Source of the DNA: Lysobacter sp.
Lineage (GTDB): Bacteria > Pseudomonadota > Gammaproteobacteria > Xanthomonadales > Xanthomonadaceae
Assembly: GCA_019634715.1 (NCBI GenBank)
Contig: JAHCAU010000020.1
Span: 1-64,000 of the forward strand
Reading direction: 5' to 3'
DNA: 64,000 nucleotides
The stretch's first letter is position 1. Each line of letters begins with the position of its first letter. The position numbers were made by a program, and so were the translations under genes. Below, piece after piece: positions 30,774-41,071 of this stretch. The notes beneath the pieces are model-generated. The model made no database searches. It worked only from the letters and a program-made list of their open reading frames with translations, and was not told where the DNA came from.

Positions 30774-32261
30774 ATGACTTCGTTCCGCTTCCCCGCGCTG
30801 GCCCTGCTGGCCGCAGGCGCGGCCGTGCTCGGCCTGCGCGCCGCGCCGGCGCTGGCCCACGGCACCATGACCACCCCGCACAGCCGCGTCTACGCCTGCG
30901 CCCAGGGCAATATCGAGAACCCCGGCGACCCCGCCTGCCGCGCCGCCAGCGCGGTCAGCGGCACCCAGACCTTCTACAACTGGATGGGCATCAACCAGGC
31001 CAACGCCAACGGCAACCACCGCGCCGTGGTACCCGACGGCAAGCTCTGCAGCGGCAACAACCCGACCTTCAGCGGCCTGGACCTGGCCCGCAGCGACTGG
31101 CAGGCGACGCCGATCGCCCCCGATGCCAACGGCCGCTTCCTGTTCAAGTTTCGCGGCACCGCGCCGCACGCCACCCGCGACTGGATCTTCCACGTCACCC
31201 GCGACGGCTGGGACCCCAACCGCCCGCTGGCCTGGGGCGACCTGGAGGAGTTCTGCCGGCTCGGCAACACGCCGCTGTCCGCCGACGGCACCTACCACCT
31301 CAGCTGCCCGCTGCCGCGCAGGAGCGGCCGCCACGTGATCTACAACACCTGGCAGCGCTCGGATTCGACCGAGGCGTTCTACACCTGCATGGACGTGAAG
31401 TTCGACGGCACCACCCCGCCGCCGCCGAGTTGGCGCGATGTCGGCGCGCTGAGCGCGCAGAACGACCTGCCGCAGGCGACGATCGTCCGCCTGCGCGTGC
31501 TCAACGCCGACGGCAGCGAGGCCGAACGCGTGGAAACGGCCCTCGCCAGCGGCCAGACGGCCGCCGCCACCTGGCCGGGGGTGGTCGCCCGCAACGTCAA
31601 CGCGCGCGCCCTGTACGGCCGCATCGGCGTGCTCGCGAACGGCAGCGTCACCCCGGTCGACGCCGCCGTGGGCAACCGCATCTACCTCGCCGGCAGCGGT
31701 CGTACCCATGCGGTCGACATCCAGGTGCCCGATGCGCCACCACCGACCTGGCGCGACGTCGGCACGCTCACCGCGCAGAACGCCCTGCCGGTAGGCACCG
31801 TGGTCACCCTGCGCGTGTTCAACGCCAACGGCACCGACGCCGAACGCATCGAGACCACGCTGGCCGACGGCCAGACCTCGGTCACCGCCTGGCCGCTGCG
31901 CGTGGCGCAGAACGTCAACGCGCGTGCGACCACCGCCCGCATCGGCGTGCTGAACAACGGCACGATCAGTCCGGTGGCCTCGGCCACCGCGAACCGGGTC
32001 TTCCTCACCGGCACCGGCCGCACCCATGCGGTCGACATCCGCGTGCCGGATTCGCCGCCGCCGGGCGATTACGACTATGTCTATCCGGATGGCATCGGCC
32101 AGTACATCCCCGGCCAGACCGTGGTGAAGGCCAGCGACGGCAAGCGCTATGCCTGCCGCCCGTTCCCGAACGGCCAGTGGTGCAACATCAACCATCCGGC
32201 CTACGCGCCCGGCACCGGCTGGGCCTGGGGCGACGCCTGGGTGCTGTTCCAGGCGCCGTAA
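30774..32261 (+). CDS. AA10 lytic polysaccharide monooxygenase (chitin-active type) with CBM73-like module
   Basis: A secreted copper enzyme that oxidatively cleaves chitin or cellulose. The 495-residue precursor has a signal peptide ending APALA, leaving His29 as mature N-terminus (HGTMTTPHSR). The second histidine-brace residue is His132 in RGTAPHATRDWIFHVTRDGWDP, and the AA10 block LAWGDLEEFC follows. Two tandem GbpA-type domains of about 103 residues come next (from about 220), each starting WRDVG. The C-terminal 60 residues (YVYPDGIGQYIPGQTVVKA, then YACRPFPNGQWC) resemble CBM73/CBM5 chitin-binding modules. This suits a predatory or chitin-degrading lifestyle. Confidence 0.92.
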   Translation: MTSFRFPALALLAAGAAVLGLRAAPALAHGTMTTPHSRVYACAQGNIENPGDPACRAASAVSGTQTFYNWMGINQANANGNHRAVVPDGKLCSGNNPTFSGLDLARSDWQATPIAPDANGRFLFKFRGTAPHATRDWIFHVTRDGWDPNRPLAWGDLEEFCRLGNTPLSADGTYHLSCPLPRRSGRHVIYNTWQRSDSTEAFYTCMDVKFDGTTPPPPSWRDVGALSAQNDLPQATIVRLRVLNADGSEAERVETALASGQTAAATWPGVVARNVNARALYGRIGVLANGSVTPVDAAVGNRIYLAGSGRTHAVDIQVPDAPPPTWRDVGTLTAQNALPVGTVVTLRVFNANGTDAERIETTLADGQTSVTAWPLRVAQNVNARATTARIGVLNNGTISPVASATANRVFLTGTGRTHAVDIRVPDSPPPGDYDYVYPDGIGQYIPGQTVVKASDGKRYACRPFPNGQWCNINHPAYAPGTGWAWGDAWVLFQAP

Positions 32262-32281
32262 GTCGTCCCCACAGGCCGTGC

Positions 32282-32312
32282 CTGAAGCCCCGCGCGCTCC
32301 GCGGGGCTTCAG
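32282..32312 (+). terminator. Hairpin terminator after the LPMO gene
   Basis: A 13-bp stem starting CTGAAGCCCCGCG and its complement around a 5-base loop, 20 bases after the stop codon. There is no T run, so termination would be Rho-aided or weak. Confidence 0.5.
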
Positions 32313-32366
32313 CCGGCGGCCAGCCACGCCCTTCCCTGCACCGCCGCGGGCGCGCAAGATGCGCCC

Positions 32367-33071
32367 ATGCCCGCGCGCCTGTCCTTCGCCCTGCTCGCCC
32401 TGCTGCTGCCGTTCGCGGCCGTGGCCGCCCCGCAGGCGGCCAGCGGCGGCAAGGCCGACGACGGCGTCACCGTCTATCGCTGCACCGATGCCCAGGGCAG
32501 GCTGAGCCTGCGCGACTCGCCCTGCCTGGCAGGCGAACGCCAGGAAGTGCGCAGCATGCTGCGGCCGAAGGACGCGCCGCCGCGCCCGGTCGTCGCCGCG
32601 CCGCCACGCGAGGCCTTCGTCCCGCAGGCGACCACGCAGGTCGTCGTGCTGCAGCCGCCGCGCCCGCTGTACGAATGCGTCACCCCCGACAACGCCCGCT
32701 ACCTGAGCGACAGCCCCGAGGGCAACCCGCGCTGGGTGCCGGCCTGGACGCAGGGCTATCCGGTGCTGGCACGGGTACCGACCTACCAGCCCGGCCAGCT
32801 CGACATCCGCGTCGACAACGGCCGGGTCTCCGGTGGCTATCGCAGTGGCGGCTACGGCGAGCGCATCGTGCCGACCTACGCCGGTCTCGGCGGCGGCCTG
32901 TGGATCCGCGACGCCTGCCATCCGCTGCCGCAGGCCGAGGTCTGCGCGCGCCTGCGCGATCGTCGCGGCGAGATCGGTCGCCGCTTCAGCATCGCCCAGC
33001 CATCGGAACGCGCGGAACTCGCCCGCGAGGAACGCAGCATCAACGCCCGCCTGTCCCAGGATTGCCCATGA
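32367..33071 (+). CDS. Secreted DUF4124-like protein, copy 1
   Basis: The 234-residue protein has a signal peptide (SFALLALLLPFAAVAA) and a DUF4124-like start VTVYRCTDAQGRLSLRDSPC near residues 35-55. A proline-rich linker and a C-terminal cysteine-containing part with an Arg/Glu-rich helix (AELAREERSINARL) follow. DUF4124 domains are found in periplasmic proteins of unknown role. The next gene is a paralogue and overlaps the stop codon (ATGA), so the pair is coupled. Confidence 0.75.
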   Translation: MPARLSFALLALLLPFAAVAAPQAASGGKADDGVTVYRCTDAQGRLSLRDSPCLAGERQEVRSMLRPKDAPPRPVVAAPPREAFVPQATTQVVVLQPPRPLYECVTPDNARYLSDSPEGNPRWVPAWTQGYPVLARVPTYQPGQLDIRVDNGRVSGGYRSGGYGERIVPTYAGLGGGLWIRDACHPLPQAEVCARLRDRRGEIGRRFSIAQPSERAELAREERSINARLSQDCP

Positions 33072-33715
33072 TTCATGCCCCTCCGATCCGTGCCGCCCTC
33101 CTGTCCGGAGCGGTCGCGCTGGTCGCCGCCTCCACCCTGCCGTCCGCGCGCGCGCAGAACGAGATCCTGATCTACCGCTGCGTCGACGCCAGCGGCGGGG
33201 TGACGATCCAGAACGACACGCCCTGCCCCAAGGGCACGCAGCAGACCGTGAAGAAGATCGGCGCCGTGCAGACCATGCGCACGCCCGACGTGATGGTGCC
33301 GCCGCCGCCCAAGGCCCCGCCGCCGCCAGCGCCGCCGAAAGATGCAGCACCGCCCGCAGCGGCGGCACCACCGCCACCTCCACCGCCCCCCGCGCCACCG
33401 CCGCCGCTGTTCCAGTGCCGCACCTGGGAGGATCGCGACTATCTCAGCGACACCGGCACGCCACCGGCGACCTGCGTGCCGGTGCAGTCGCGCGGCATCG
33501 ACGGCAGCATCGCCCTGGCCGCCGGCAGCACCTGCGAGATGCGCGAGGACGCCTGTGCCGAAGTGCCGCAGGCACAGTTGTGCGTGAGCTGGAAGAAGCG
33601 CGTGGACGAAGCCGACTTCCGCTGGAAGCTCGCCGGTGCGCGCGACGACGAACGCAAGGCGGAGTACGAGCGCGTGCGCGCGATCTATCTGGGCAGCACC
33701 TGCGTGAAATACTAA
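33068..33715 (+). CDS. Secreted DUF4124-like protein, copy 2
   Basis: The 215-residue paralogue of the preceding gene has a signal peptide (LSGAVALVAASTLPSARA) and ILIYRCVDASGGVTIQNDTPCPKG as DUF4124-like segment. A long proline stretch (about 78-112), then QCRTWEDRDYLSDTG, matches YECVTPDNARYLSDSP of copy 1. The C-terminus is Arg/Glu rich. The TAA stop is the first codon-size piece of the 30-bp inverted repeat starting at 33713, so the insertion may have set or trimmed the gene end. Confidence 0.75.
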   Translation: MIHAPPIRAALLSGAVALVAASTLPSARAQNEILIYRCVDASGGVTIQNDTPCPKGTQQTVKKIGAVQTMRTPDVMVPPPPKAPPPPAPPKDAAPPAAAAPPPPPPPPAPPPPLFQCRTWEDRDYLSDTGTPPATCVPVQSRGIDGSIALAAGSTCEMREDACAEVPQAQLCVSWKKRVDEADFRWKLAGARDDERKAEYERVRAIYLGSTCVKY

Positions 33716-33971
33716 GCCCAACGGGCACAAAGCCTCATTCAGCGCGCTTGCCTGCGTCCGTGGCAAGGCGGAGCGAGCGCGGTGTACATCTCGTACATGA
33801 GCGAGCGACAACGCAGCCACGGACGCTGGCAAGCGCGCCCAAAGGGAGCCACCCACAGGCCCGTCTGCCGCGTTGCACGCGCTTGACAGGCGGCCAGCCT
33901 GCCTGCGCGCGTGCGCCTTGCAGACGGGCCTGTGGGTGACTCTGAATGAGGCTTTGTGCCCGTTGGGCTTA
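33713..33971. mobile_element. MITE-like nested inverted-repeat element
   Basis: A perfect 30-bp terminal inverted repeat (33713-33742 and 33942-33971, left arm beginning TAAGCCCAACGGGC) encloses two side-by-side hairpins. Hairpin 1 has 23-base arms at 33742-33764 and 33816-33838 with one mismatch; hairpin 2 has 23-base arms at 33846-33868 and 33920-33942 with one mismatch. The loop of hairpin 1 holds a further GTGTACATCTCGTACATGAG palindrome. The whole 259 bases could fold as a three-way junction. No ORF of its own is seen. Confidence 0.75.
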
Positions 33972-34046
33972 GTCGTCGCCCGCACTGTCCGGCGCAGGAG
34001 GCGGAACGCGTTGTTCCGATACGGCGCGGCCACGCGCGATGAGGTC

Positions 34047-34829
34047 ATGGACATGATCGAGTTCGACAAGGGACCGCCGCTGCGCTTCGCACGGCATTTC
34101 GCCGCCTGCCCCGACTACGGGCCGCTGAAGCAGCACTTCTGGTACGACTGGGGGCCGATCTTCCATCGCGGCCGGCTCAACGGCACCGCGCGCGTCATCT
34201 GCCTGGCCTCCGATCCCGGCGCGACCGAGCGCATCGCTGGCCGCACCCTCGTCGGCGATGCCGGGCAGCGCGTGCAGGGCTTCCTGTCCAAGCTCGGTCT
34301 CACCCGTTCGTATCTCTGCCTCAACGCGTTCTCCTACGCGCTGATCCCCGCGCAGGCCTCGAAGGGCGACGATGTGCTGACGCTGCCGGACCAGCTGGCC
34401 TGGCGCAACCGCCTGTTCGACATGGCGCACGACGCGAAGACGCAGGCGATCATTGCTTTCGGCAGGCAGGCGCAGAAGGCCGTGGACCTGTGGCCGGGCA
34501 AGGGCGCGACGCCGGTGTTCGACGTGCCGCATCCGAGCAGCCACGACGAAGGCGTGATGCTCGATGCCTGGCGCGATGCCATCGTCGCGCTGCGTGCCAT
34601 CGTCACCCCCGATGCCGACGGCGACCCCACGCTGCCGAACTACGGCACGCGCTTCCTCGAAAGCGACTACGCGCCGATCCCGCGCCGCGACCTGCCGTTC
34701 GGCGCGCCGGATTTCCTCGGCGACGACCGGGCCGGCCGCGCCGCCACGCCGCCGCAGCGCACCAGCGTGCGCCGCCCGCAACCCGACGACCGCCACACCC
34801 TGATCTGGGTGGCGCCGCGCAAGGAGTGA
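34047..34829 (+). CDS. Uracil-DNA glycosylase family protein
   Basis: The 260-residue protein begins MDMIEFDKGPPLRFARHF. It has the uracil-DNA glycosylase family 4/5-like motif 1, ICLASDPGATERIAGRTLVGDAGQRVQGFLSKLGLTRSYLCLNAF (about 50-95), and the second motif DVPHPSSHD near 165 with the conserved histidine. The longer open frame reaches into the inverted-repeat element and is rejected. The exact base removed is not clear, because the usual GEAPG is changed to ASDPG. It is 4 bases upstream of the amidohydrolase, so the two share a transcript. Confidence 0.72.
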   Translation: MDMIEFDKGPPLRFARHFAACPDYGPLKQHFWYDWGPIFHRGRLNGTARVICLASDPGATERIAGRTLVGDAGQRVQGFLSKLGLTRSYLCLNAFSYALIPAQASKGDDVLTLPDQLAWRNRLFDMAHDAKTQAIIAFGRQAQKAVDLWPGKGATPVFDVPHPSSHDEGVMLDAWRDAIVALRAIVTPDADGDPTLPNYGTRFLESDYAPIPRRDLPFGAPDFLGDDRAGRAATPPQRTSVRRPQPDDRHTLIWVAPRKE

Positions 34830-34833
34830 CCGC

Positions 34834-36432
34834 ATGCCGCAAGCCCGCCTCGCCGCCCTGCGCGGCCGCATCGTGACCATGGATCCCGACGACGCCGTGT
34901 TCGACGACGGCGTCATCTACCTGCACGACCACACCATCGTCGCCGTCGCCGATGCCGGCGAGCCACCGCCGGCCGGATTCGAGCGGGTGAAGGTCGAACG
35001 CACCGGCGCGACGCTGTATCCGGGCCTGATCGACCTGCACAACCACCTCAGCTACAACGTGCTGCGCCTATGGCAGGTGCCCAGGCGCTACACCAACCGC
35101 GACGACTGGGCGCGACATGCCGATTACCGCAAGCTCATCAGCGGGCCGATGAACGTGCTCGGCCGGACGCAAGGCTATCCGGCCGCGATCGCGCGCTATG
35201 CCGAATGCAAGTGCCTGCTCGGCGGCGTCACCACCTCGCAGGGCATCGCGCTGTTCAGCAACAGCGGCATGAGCAGTTTCTACCGGGGTTTCCTCCGCAA
35301 TCCCGAGGTCTCCGACGGCCCCGGCTTTCCGGCCGCGCATGCGCGCATCGCCGATGTCGCCGCCGAGGACGGCGAGCGCTTCATGCGCCTGCTCAGGCAG
35401 AAGTCCGCGCTGCTGCTGCACCTGAGCGAAGGCACCGATGCCCGCGCGCACAGGCACTTCCAGGCGCTGACGCTGCCCTCGGGCGACATCGCGATCTCGT
35501 CGTCGCTGGTCGGCATCCACTGCGTCGCGCTCAAGCGCAAGGATTTCGAGCTGATGGCCGAGAAGGGCGCATCGATGGTGTGGTCGCCGCTGAGCAACCT
35601 GCTGCTGTATGGCGAGACCGCGGACATCCGCGCGGCGAAGAAGGCCGGCGTCAACATCACTCTCGGCGCCGACTGGTCGCCCAGCGGCAGCAAGCATCTG
35701 CTGGGCGAACTGAAGGTGGCGCGCGCGGTGAGCGATGCCGAAGGCGGGTTGTTCACCGACCGGGAACTGGTGGCGATGGCCACGCGGAATGCTGCCCGCG
35801 CGATCAAGTGGCACAACGTGGTCGGCTCGCTGGAATCGGGCAAGCGCGCGGACATCGTCGCGATCAAGGGCACGGACAAGCCCGCCTACGCGCAACTGCT
35901 GGACTGCCGCGAACGCGACATCGTGCTGGTGATGATCGACGGCGTGCGCCGCTACGGCCTGCCGAAGTTCATGCGCGGCGCGCGCCATGCCGAAACCTGG
36001 ACCGTCGGCGGCAGCCGCCGCGTGTTCGACCTCGCCGGCCCGGCCGACGAACACCTCAAGCCGCAGGGCCTGCGCGCATCGGCCGACCTGCTGCGCCGCG
36101 GCCTGCGCGACCTGGTCGACCTCGCGAAGGAACTGGAGAAACCGCGACGCGCCTCGCGCAGCCGCAAGGTCGAATGGTTCCTCGCGCTGGAAGAGGAGGA
36201 ACCGACCGACACCTGCATCCGTCCGCGCCTGTGCAACCACGGCTCCTCGCCGAGGCGCTCGTTCGACCCGCTGGAGATGGCGCGCGCCGCGGTGCCGCTG
36301 TCGACCCTGCTGGGTCCGCTGCAGCTCGATCCGCTGACCATCTGCGACGACCGCGATTTCCTCGCCGCGCTCGACCGCCAGCACAACCTGCCCAAGCCGA
36401 TCCGTACCGCGCTGGCGGCGGCGTTCGCCTGA
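34834..36432 (+). CDS. Metal-dependent amidohydrolase
   Basis: The 532-residue member of the amidohydrolase superfamily (TIM barrel) has the metal ligands His69 and His71 in GLIDLHNHLSY and an acidic substrate-binding segment LLHLSEGTDARAHRHF. Further markers are GIHCVALKRKDFELMAEKGASMVWSPLSNLLLYG and the metal-binding Asp in LGADWSPSGSKHLLGELK, then MATRNAARAIKWHNVVGSLESGKRADIVAI, typical of the chlorohydrolase/cytosine deaminase branch. A C-terminal extension of about 110 residues is Arg-rich. The substrate is unknown. Confidence 0.85.
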   Translation: MPQARLAALRGRIVTMDPDDAVFDDGVIYLHDHTIVAVADAGEPPPAGFERVKVERTGATLYPGLIDLHNHLSYNVLRLWQVPRRYTNRDDWARHADYRKLISGPMNVLGRTQGYPAAIARYAECKCLLGGVTTSQGIALFSNSGMSSFYRGFLRNPEVSDGPGFPAAHARIADVAAEDGERFMRLLRQKSALLLHLSEGTDARAHRHFQALTLPSGDIAISSSLVGIHCVALKRKDFELMAEKGASMVWSPLSNLLLYGETADIRAAKKAGVNITLGADWSPSGSKHLLGELKVARAVSDAEGGLFTDRELVAMATRNAARAIKWHNVVGSLESGKRADIVAIKGTDKPAYAQLLDCRERDIVLVMIDGVRRYGLPKFMRGARHAETWTVGGSRRVFDLAGPADEHLKPQGLRASADLLRRGLRDLVDLAKELEKPRRASRSRKVEWFLALEEEEPTDTCIRPRLCNHGSSPRRSFDPLEMARAAVPLSTLLGPLQLDPLTICDDRDFLAALDRQHNLPKPIRTALAAAFA

Positions 36433-36517
36433 AGCCGGCAGGCACGCTCCCGGGCGATGCGGAGGCCCACGCCTCCGCATCGCCGCAATGCTCGGGACGA
36501 GGAACCCGATCTTCCGA

Positions 36518-37987
<1,470 letters not shown>

Positions 37988-38361
37988 GCGGACTCTTTCC
38001 TTGTGGTCTTGGCATACCTGGGATACGGCGTCCGTCACGTCGGACGCACGCCGCGTTGCGCCGCCGCGCACCTGCTGCATCTCCCTGCCTGATACCGGGA
38101 CGCACCTCATGCAGGCATCACCGCGACGGCGCCGGCAGCCTATCGAAGCTCGTCCGACGCGGTCAATCGCAGCGAAAGGCCGCTTGATCCTGCCATTGAA
38201 ACGACCAATCGCGTTCCGTGAGATCGCGCGGAAAATCGGCGTGCGTTGTGCGACTGGCGCCGCAGCGCACGCTCCGAAACCATCGACAAGTTCGATCGAT
38301 TCCGCATTCGGGCGTGCTTCGGGGCAGGCCTCCGGGCAGGCCTCGAAGCGCGCCGTCGATC
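37988..38361. other. Intergenic region upstream of the protease gene
   Basis: About 370 bases between the protease start and the multicopper oxidase stop, both on the minus strand. It should hold the protease promoter; I see no clear -35/-10 pair or palindromic operator. A short direct repeat GGGCAGGCCTC occurs twice around 38320-38345. Confidence 0.5.
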
Positions 38362-40341
38362 TCAGTGATGCCCGCTGCCTACCCCGCCGCCTTCGCCGTC
38401 CGGCAGCAGCACGCGCACGTTCTGCATCATGCCCTGGTCCTCGTGGTCGAGGATGTGGCAATGCAGGACATATTCGCCGATGTAGCGCTGGTAGCGCGTG
38501 CGCACGTACAGCGTGTAACCCTGCTTCACGAACAGGGTGTCCTTCCACGTGCCTTTCGTGCCGGCGTAGTCGGGGTCGCCGCTGCCGGGCAGGCTCACGT
38601 CGAGCTGGGTCGCATCGTTGATGACCCGCGAGATCTCGAACGGATTGACGTGGATGTGGAACGGATGGCCGCCCGAGATCGAAGTGAGCGTCCACTCCTC
38701 GACGTTGCCCAGCACCAGATCGCGCGCCTGCGCCGGATCGTACGGCTCGCCGTTGACCATGAATTTCGTCGGCGTGCCGCCGATGCTGAATTCCACGCGC
38801 TGTCCGCTGCCGGGCGTGAGTTCGCGATCGGTGATCGTCGCATGCGGCACGAACGCGCCGAGACGCAGGCCGTCGCGCAGGCCCGCGATCACGCCGGCCG
38901 TCACATCGTCCGGCATCCAGCGTTCGGCCGACGCCACCAACCGCGACTGCAGCCACGCCTGCGCGTCGCCGCTCACCGGCTCGCCCGCACCCACCACCAC
39001 CGTGCCCAGCAGGCGACGGCTCTCGGCTTCGCCCGACACCGAACCGCTGGCCGGGATGTTGCCGTCGATCACGCAGTATTCGCCCGCTTCGGGGAACACC
39101 ATCAGCAGGTCGCTGCGATAGCCCGGCTGCAGCAGCGTCGCGCTGCGCCGGATCGCCTTCGCATGGGTCAGGCCGTCGCTGGCGACCTCGAACTGCGCCA
39201 GCGGCTCGCCGGTGCAGTTCCGCGAGATCCACTGCGCATGGCTCTTCACGCTGCGCAGCGACAGCGGATCGGCGCTGGCGCGCATGCGCACGAACTGCAG
39301 GTTGATCGAATCGCGGATGCCGGCATGGATGTTGCGCCAGCGCTCGACGCGCCCGGCCTGCGCGCCGGTGAAACGCGGCATGATCTGGCCGTTGATGCTG
39401 GTGTAGCGCCCGGACGGCCCCCACGTGCCGAAGCCGAGCTGGTCGTAGTTCTCGATCGTGCCGATGTCGTTCTCGCCGCAGGCCCAGGTGCCGTCGGCAT
39501 TCTTCCTGATCGGCGACTTCGGGTCGTCGGGATTCTCGCGGCAGGCATAGGCCACCTGCTGGAACAGCACCAGGCGCTCGCGATACGCGCTGCCGTCGTC
39601 GTTGCGCAGCAGGGTGTCGATGTCGCCGGTGGCGGTGGGCGTCGGCGGGCGCTCGCCGCGGATGATCAGCGCGCCGGCCATGCCGCTGGCCACCTGCAGC
39701 GCCGTCGAACCATGCAGGTGCGGGTGATACCAGAACGTGCCCGCCGGATGCGTCGACGGGATGTTGTATTCGTACTCGAACGCGACCTTGGGCCGGATCG
39801 TGATCAGCACGTTGTCGCTGTTGCCCGACGGACTGACCCACAGTCCGTGCGAATGCAGGTTGGTCGAATTGAAGCAGTGCGGCGTGTTGATGTTGTCCGG
39901 CTTGCAGTTCGGCTGCGGATCCAGTTCGTTGTTGAGCGACACACGCACCGTCTGGCCCGGCCGGCTGACGATGGTCGGCGCCACGAACGGCGTGATCGGG
40001 TTCGCCGGCGCGCCCTCGGCCACGTAGCTGCGCAGCCGCACCTTGTCGAAACGCTGCGTGGCCGGATTGAAGATGCGGCCTTCGGTCAGGCGGATGTTGA
40101 GCCGCGGATTGGCATCGACCTCGCCCGGCTCCGCCGCCTGCTCCAGCCGGCCAGCCACCGCGCGCGGGATCGCACGCAGCATCGGCACCAGCACCGGGTC
40201 GCTGACGATACGGTTCTTCGCGGATGGTGCCTCCTGCGCCTGCAGCGGCGCGACGCCCAGCATGGCGACGGCCAGGCCCAGCGCGCGCAGGCGCACGGCC
40301 CGGCTTCCGGGTACGACGACGAACGACGTGCGATGGCGCAT
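38362..40341 (-). CDS. Multicopper oxidase (bilirubin oxidase/laccase-like)
   Basis: The 659-residue exported protein has a signal peptide (ALGLAVAMLGVAPLQAQ). All four copper-binding motifs are present: NLHSHGLWV, WYHPHLHGST, GGHPFHIHVNPFEI and LHCHILDHEDQGMMQNV; the last holds the type 1 copper Cys-His pair. Two cysteine-containing inserts (ACRENPDDP; ACGEND) are unusual. Such enzymes oxidise phenols or metals using oxygen in the periplasm or outside. The start at 40341 gives MRHRTSF before the hydrophobic stretch. It lies upstream of the protease on the same strand. Confidence 0.93.
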   Translation of the reverse strand: MRHRTSFVVVPGSRAVRLRALGLAVAMLGVAPLQAQEAPSAKNRIVSDPVLVPMLRAIPRAVAGRLEQAAEPGEVDANPRLNIRLTEGRIFNPATQRFDKVRLRSYVAEGAPANPITPFVAPTIVSRPGQTVRVSLNNELDPQPNCKPDNINTPHCFNSTNLHSHGLWVSPSGNSDNVLITIRPKVAFEYEYNIPSTHPAGTFWYHPHLHGSTALQVASGMAGALIIRGERPPTPTATGDIDTLLRNDDGSAYRERLVLFQQVAYACRENPDDPKSPIRKNADGTWACGENDIGTIENYDQLGFGTWGPSGRYTSINGQIMPRFTGAQAGRVERWRNIHAGIRDSINLQFVRMRASADPLSLRSVKSHAQWISRNCTGEPLAQFEVASDGLTHAKAIRRSATLLQPGYRSDLLMVFPEAGEYCVIDGNIPASGSVSGEAESRRLLGTVVVGAGEPVSGDAQAWLQSRLVASAERWMPDDVTAGVIAGLRDGLRLGAFVPHATITDRELTPGSGQRVEFSIGGTPTKFMVNGEPYDPAQARDLVLGNVEEWTLTSISGGHPFHIHVNPFEISRVINDATQLDVSLPGSGDPDYAGTKGTWKDTLFVKQGYTLYVRTRYQRYIGEYVLHCHILDHEDQGMMQNVRVLLPDGEGGGVGSGHH

Positions 40342-40510
40342 GACGGCTCTCCCTGTCTTTTCGATGATCCCCTGCACGGCCGGGCCGGTGATCGCGGCGT
40401 TCCGTGCCCCATGGAGCCGTGGGCTCCTTGTCGGGATTGTGGGCCGATCCGTTCGGATAGGCAAAGCGCGCGGGGAACTGAGACTGGAGTGATGCCGAGC
40501 GATGCAGGGC

Positions 40511-41040
40511 GGTGGCGAGCGCAGCGAACCCTGAGCTATCCCCACTTTTTCTGGAAGAAATCTCGGGATATCTGCGCTCCCACACCATCCGTCAGCCAGC
40601 GTTGGTTTTGATCTTGATCTACCGGGGCCCCTGGTTGCGACGGGCTTCGCGGATCAGGCCCGCAGGGCGCGCGGCAGGACGCCGCGCGTTTTTCGACAAG
40701 ACACGGACGTCTTGTCGAAAAACCCCGCGAAGCCCGTGGACCCGGCGCGCAGTGCCGGGCGCAACCGACGGGGTGTGCTTTCTTTTGGTTACTTCTTCTT
40801 TGCACAAGCAAAGAAAAGTAACTCGCTCGCGACAGCGAGCGAAACACCGAACACGCTGAAGATCCTTCCGGCTGCATTCAAGAATGGAAAAGCAGGTCCC
40901 TCGCCTTCGGCTCGGGATGACATGGAGGGACGCTCCTAACTCAACTCGATGATCCATCAAGAGAAAAAGTGGGGATACCTCAGGGCGAACCCCACCATTC
41001 GATGCATGCGATCCGGTGGGGTTCGCTGCGCTCACCACCA
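40511..41040. repeat. Composite intergenic repeat with inverted ends
   Basis: Ends are related in inverted orientation: 40511-40531 (GGTGGCGAGCGCAGCGAACCC) versus 41018-41038 with one mismatch, and 40538-40552 (ATCCCCACTTTTTCT) versus 40962-40976, perfect. Inside are a 15-bp hairpin GTTTTTCGACAAGAC with its complement (40688-40723), and a TTTGCACAAGCAAAGAAAAGTAAC segment near 40799-40822 that I recall as a widespread repeat in Xanthomonadaceae. A further hairpin, GCGAACCCCACC / GGTGGGGTTCGC, lies at 40985-41026. Several short open frames exist but none looks like a gene. Confidence 0.7.
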
Positions 41041-41071
41041 CCCTACGAAATCACGCGAATTGCAGCGGATC

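Noticed and set aside
33873..34046. Upstream extension of the uracil-DNA-glycosylase-like gene into the repeat element
   Set aside because: The extra residues derive from the inverted repeat, begin with a TTG and have no family similarity.
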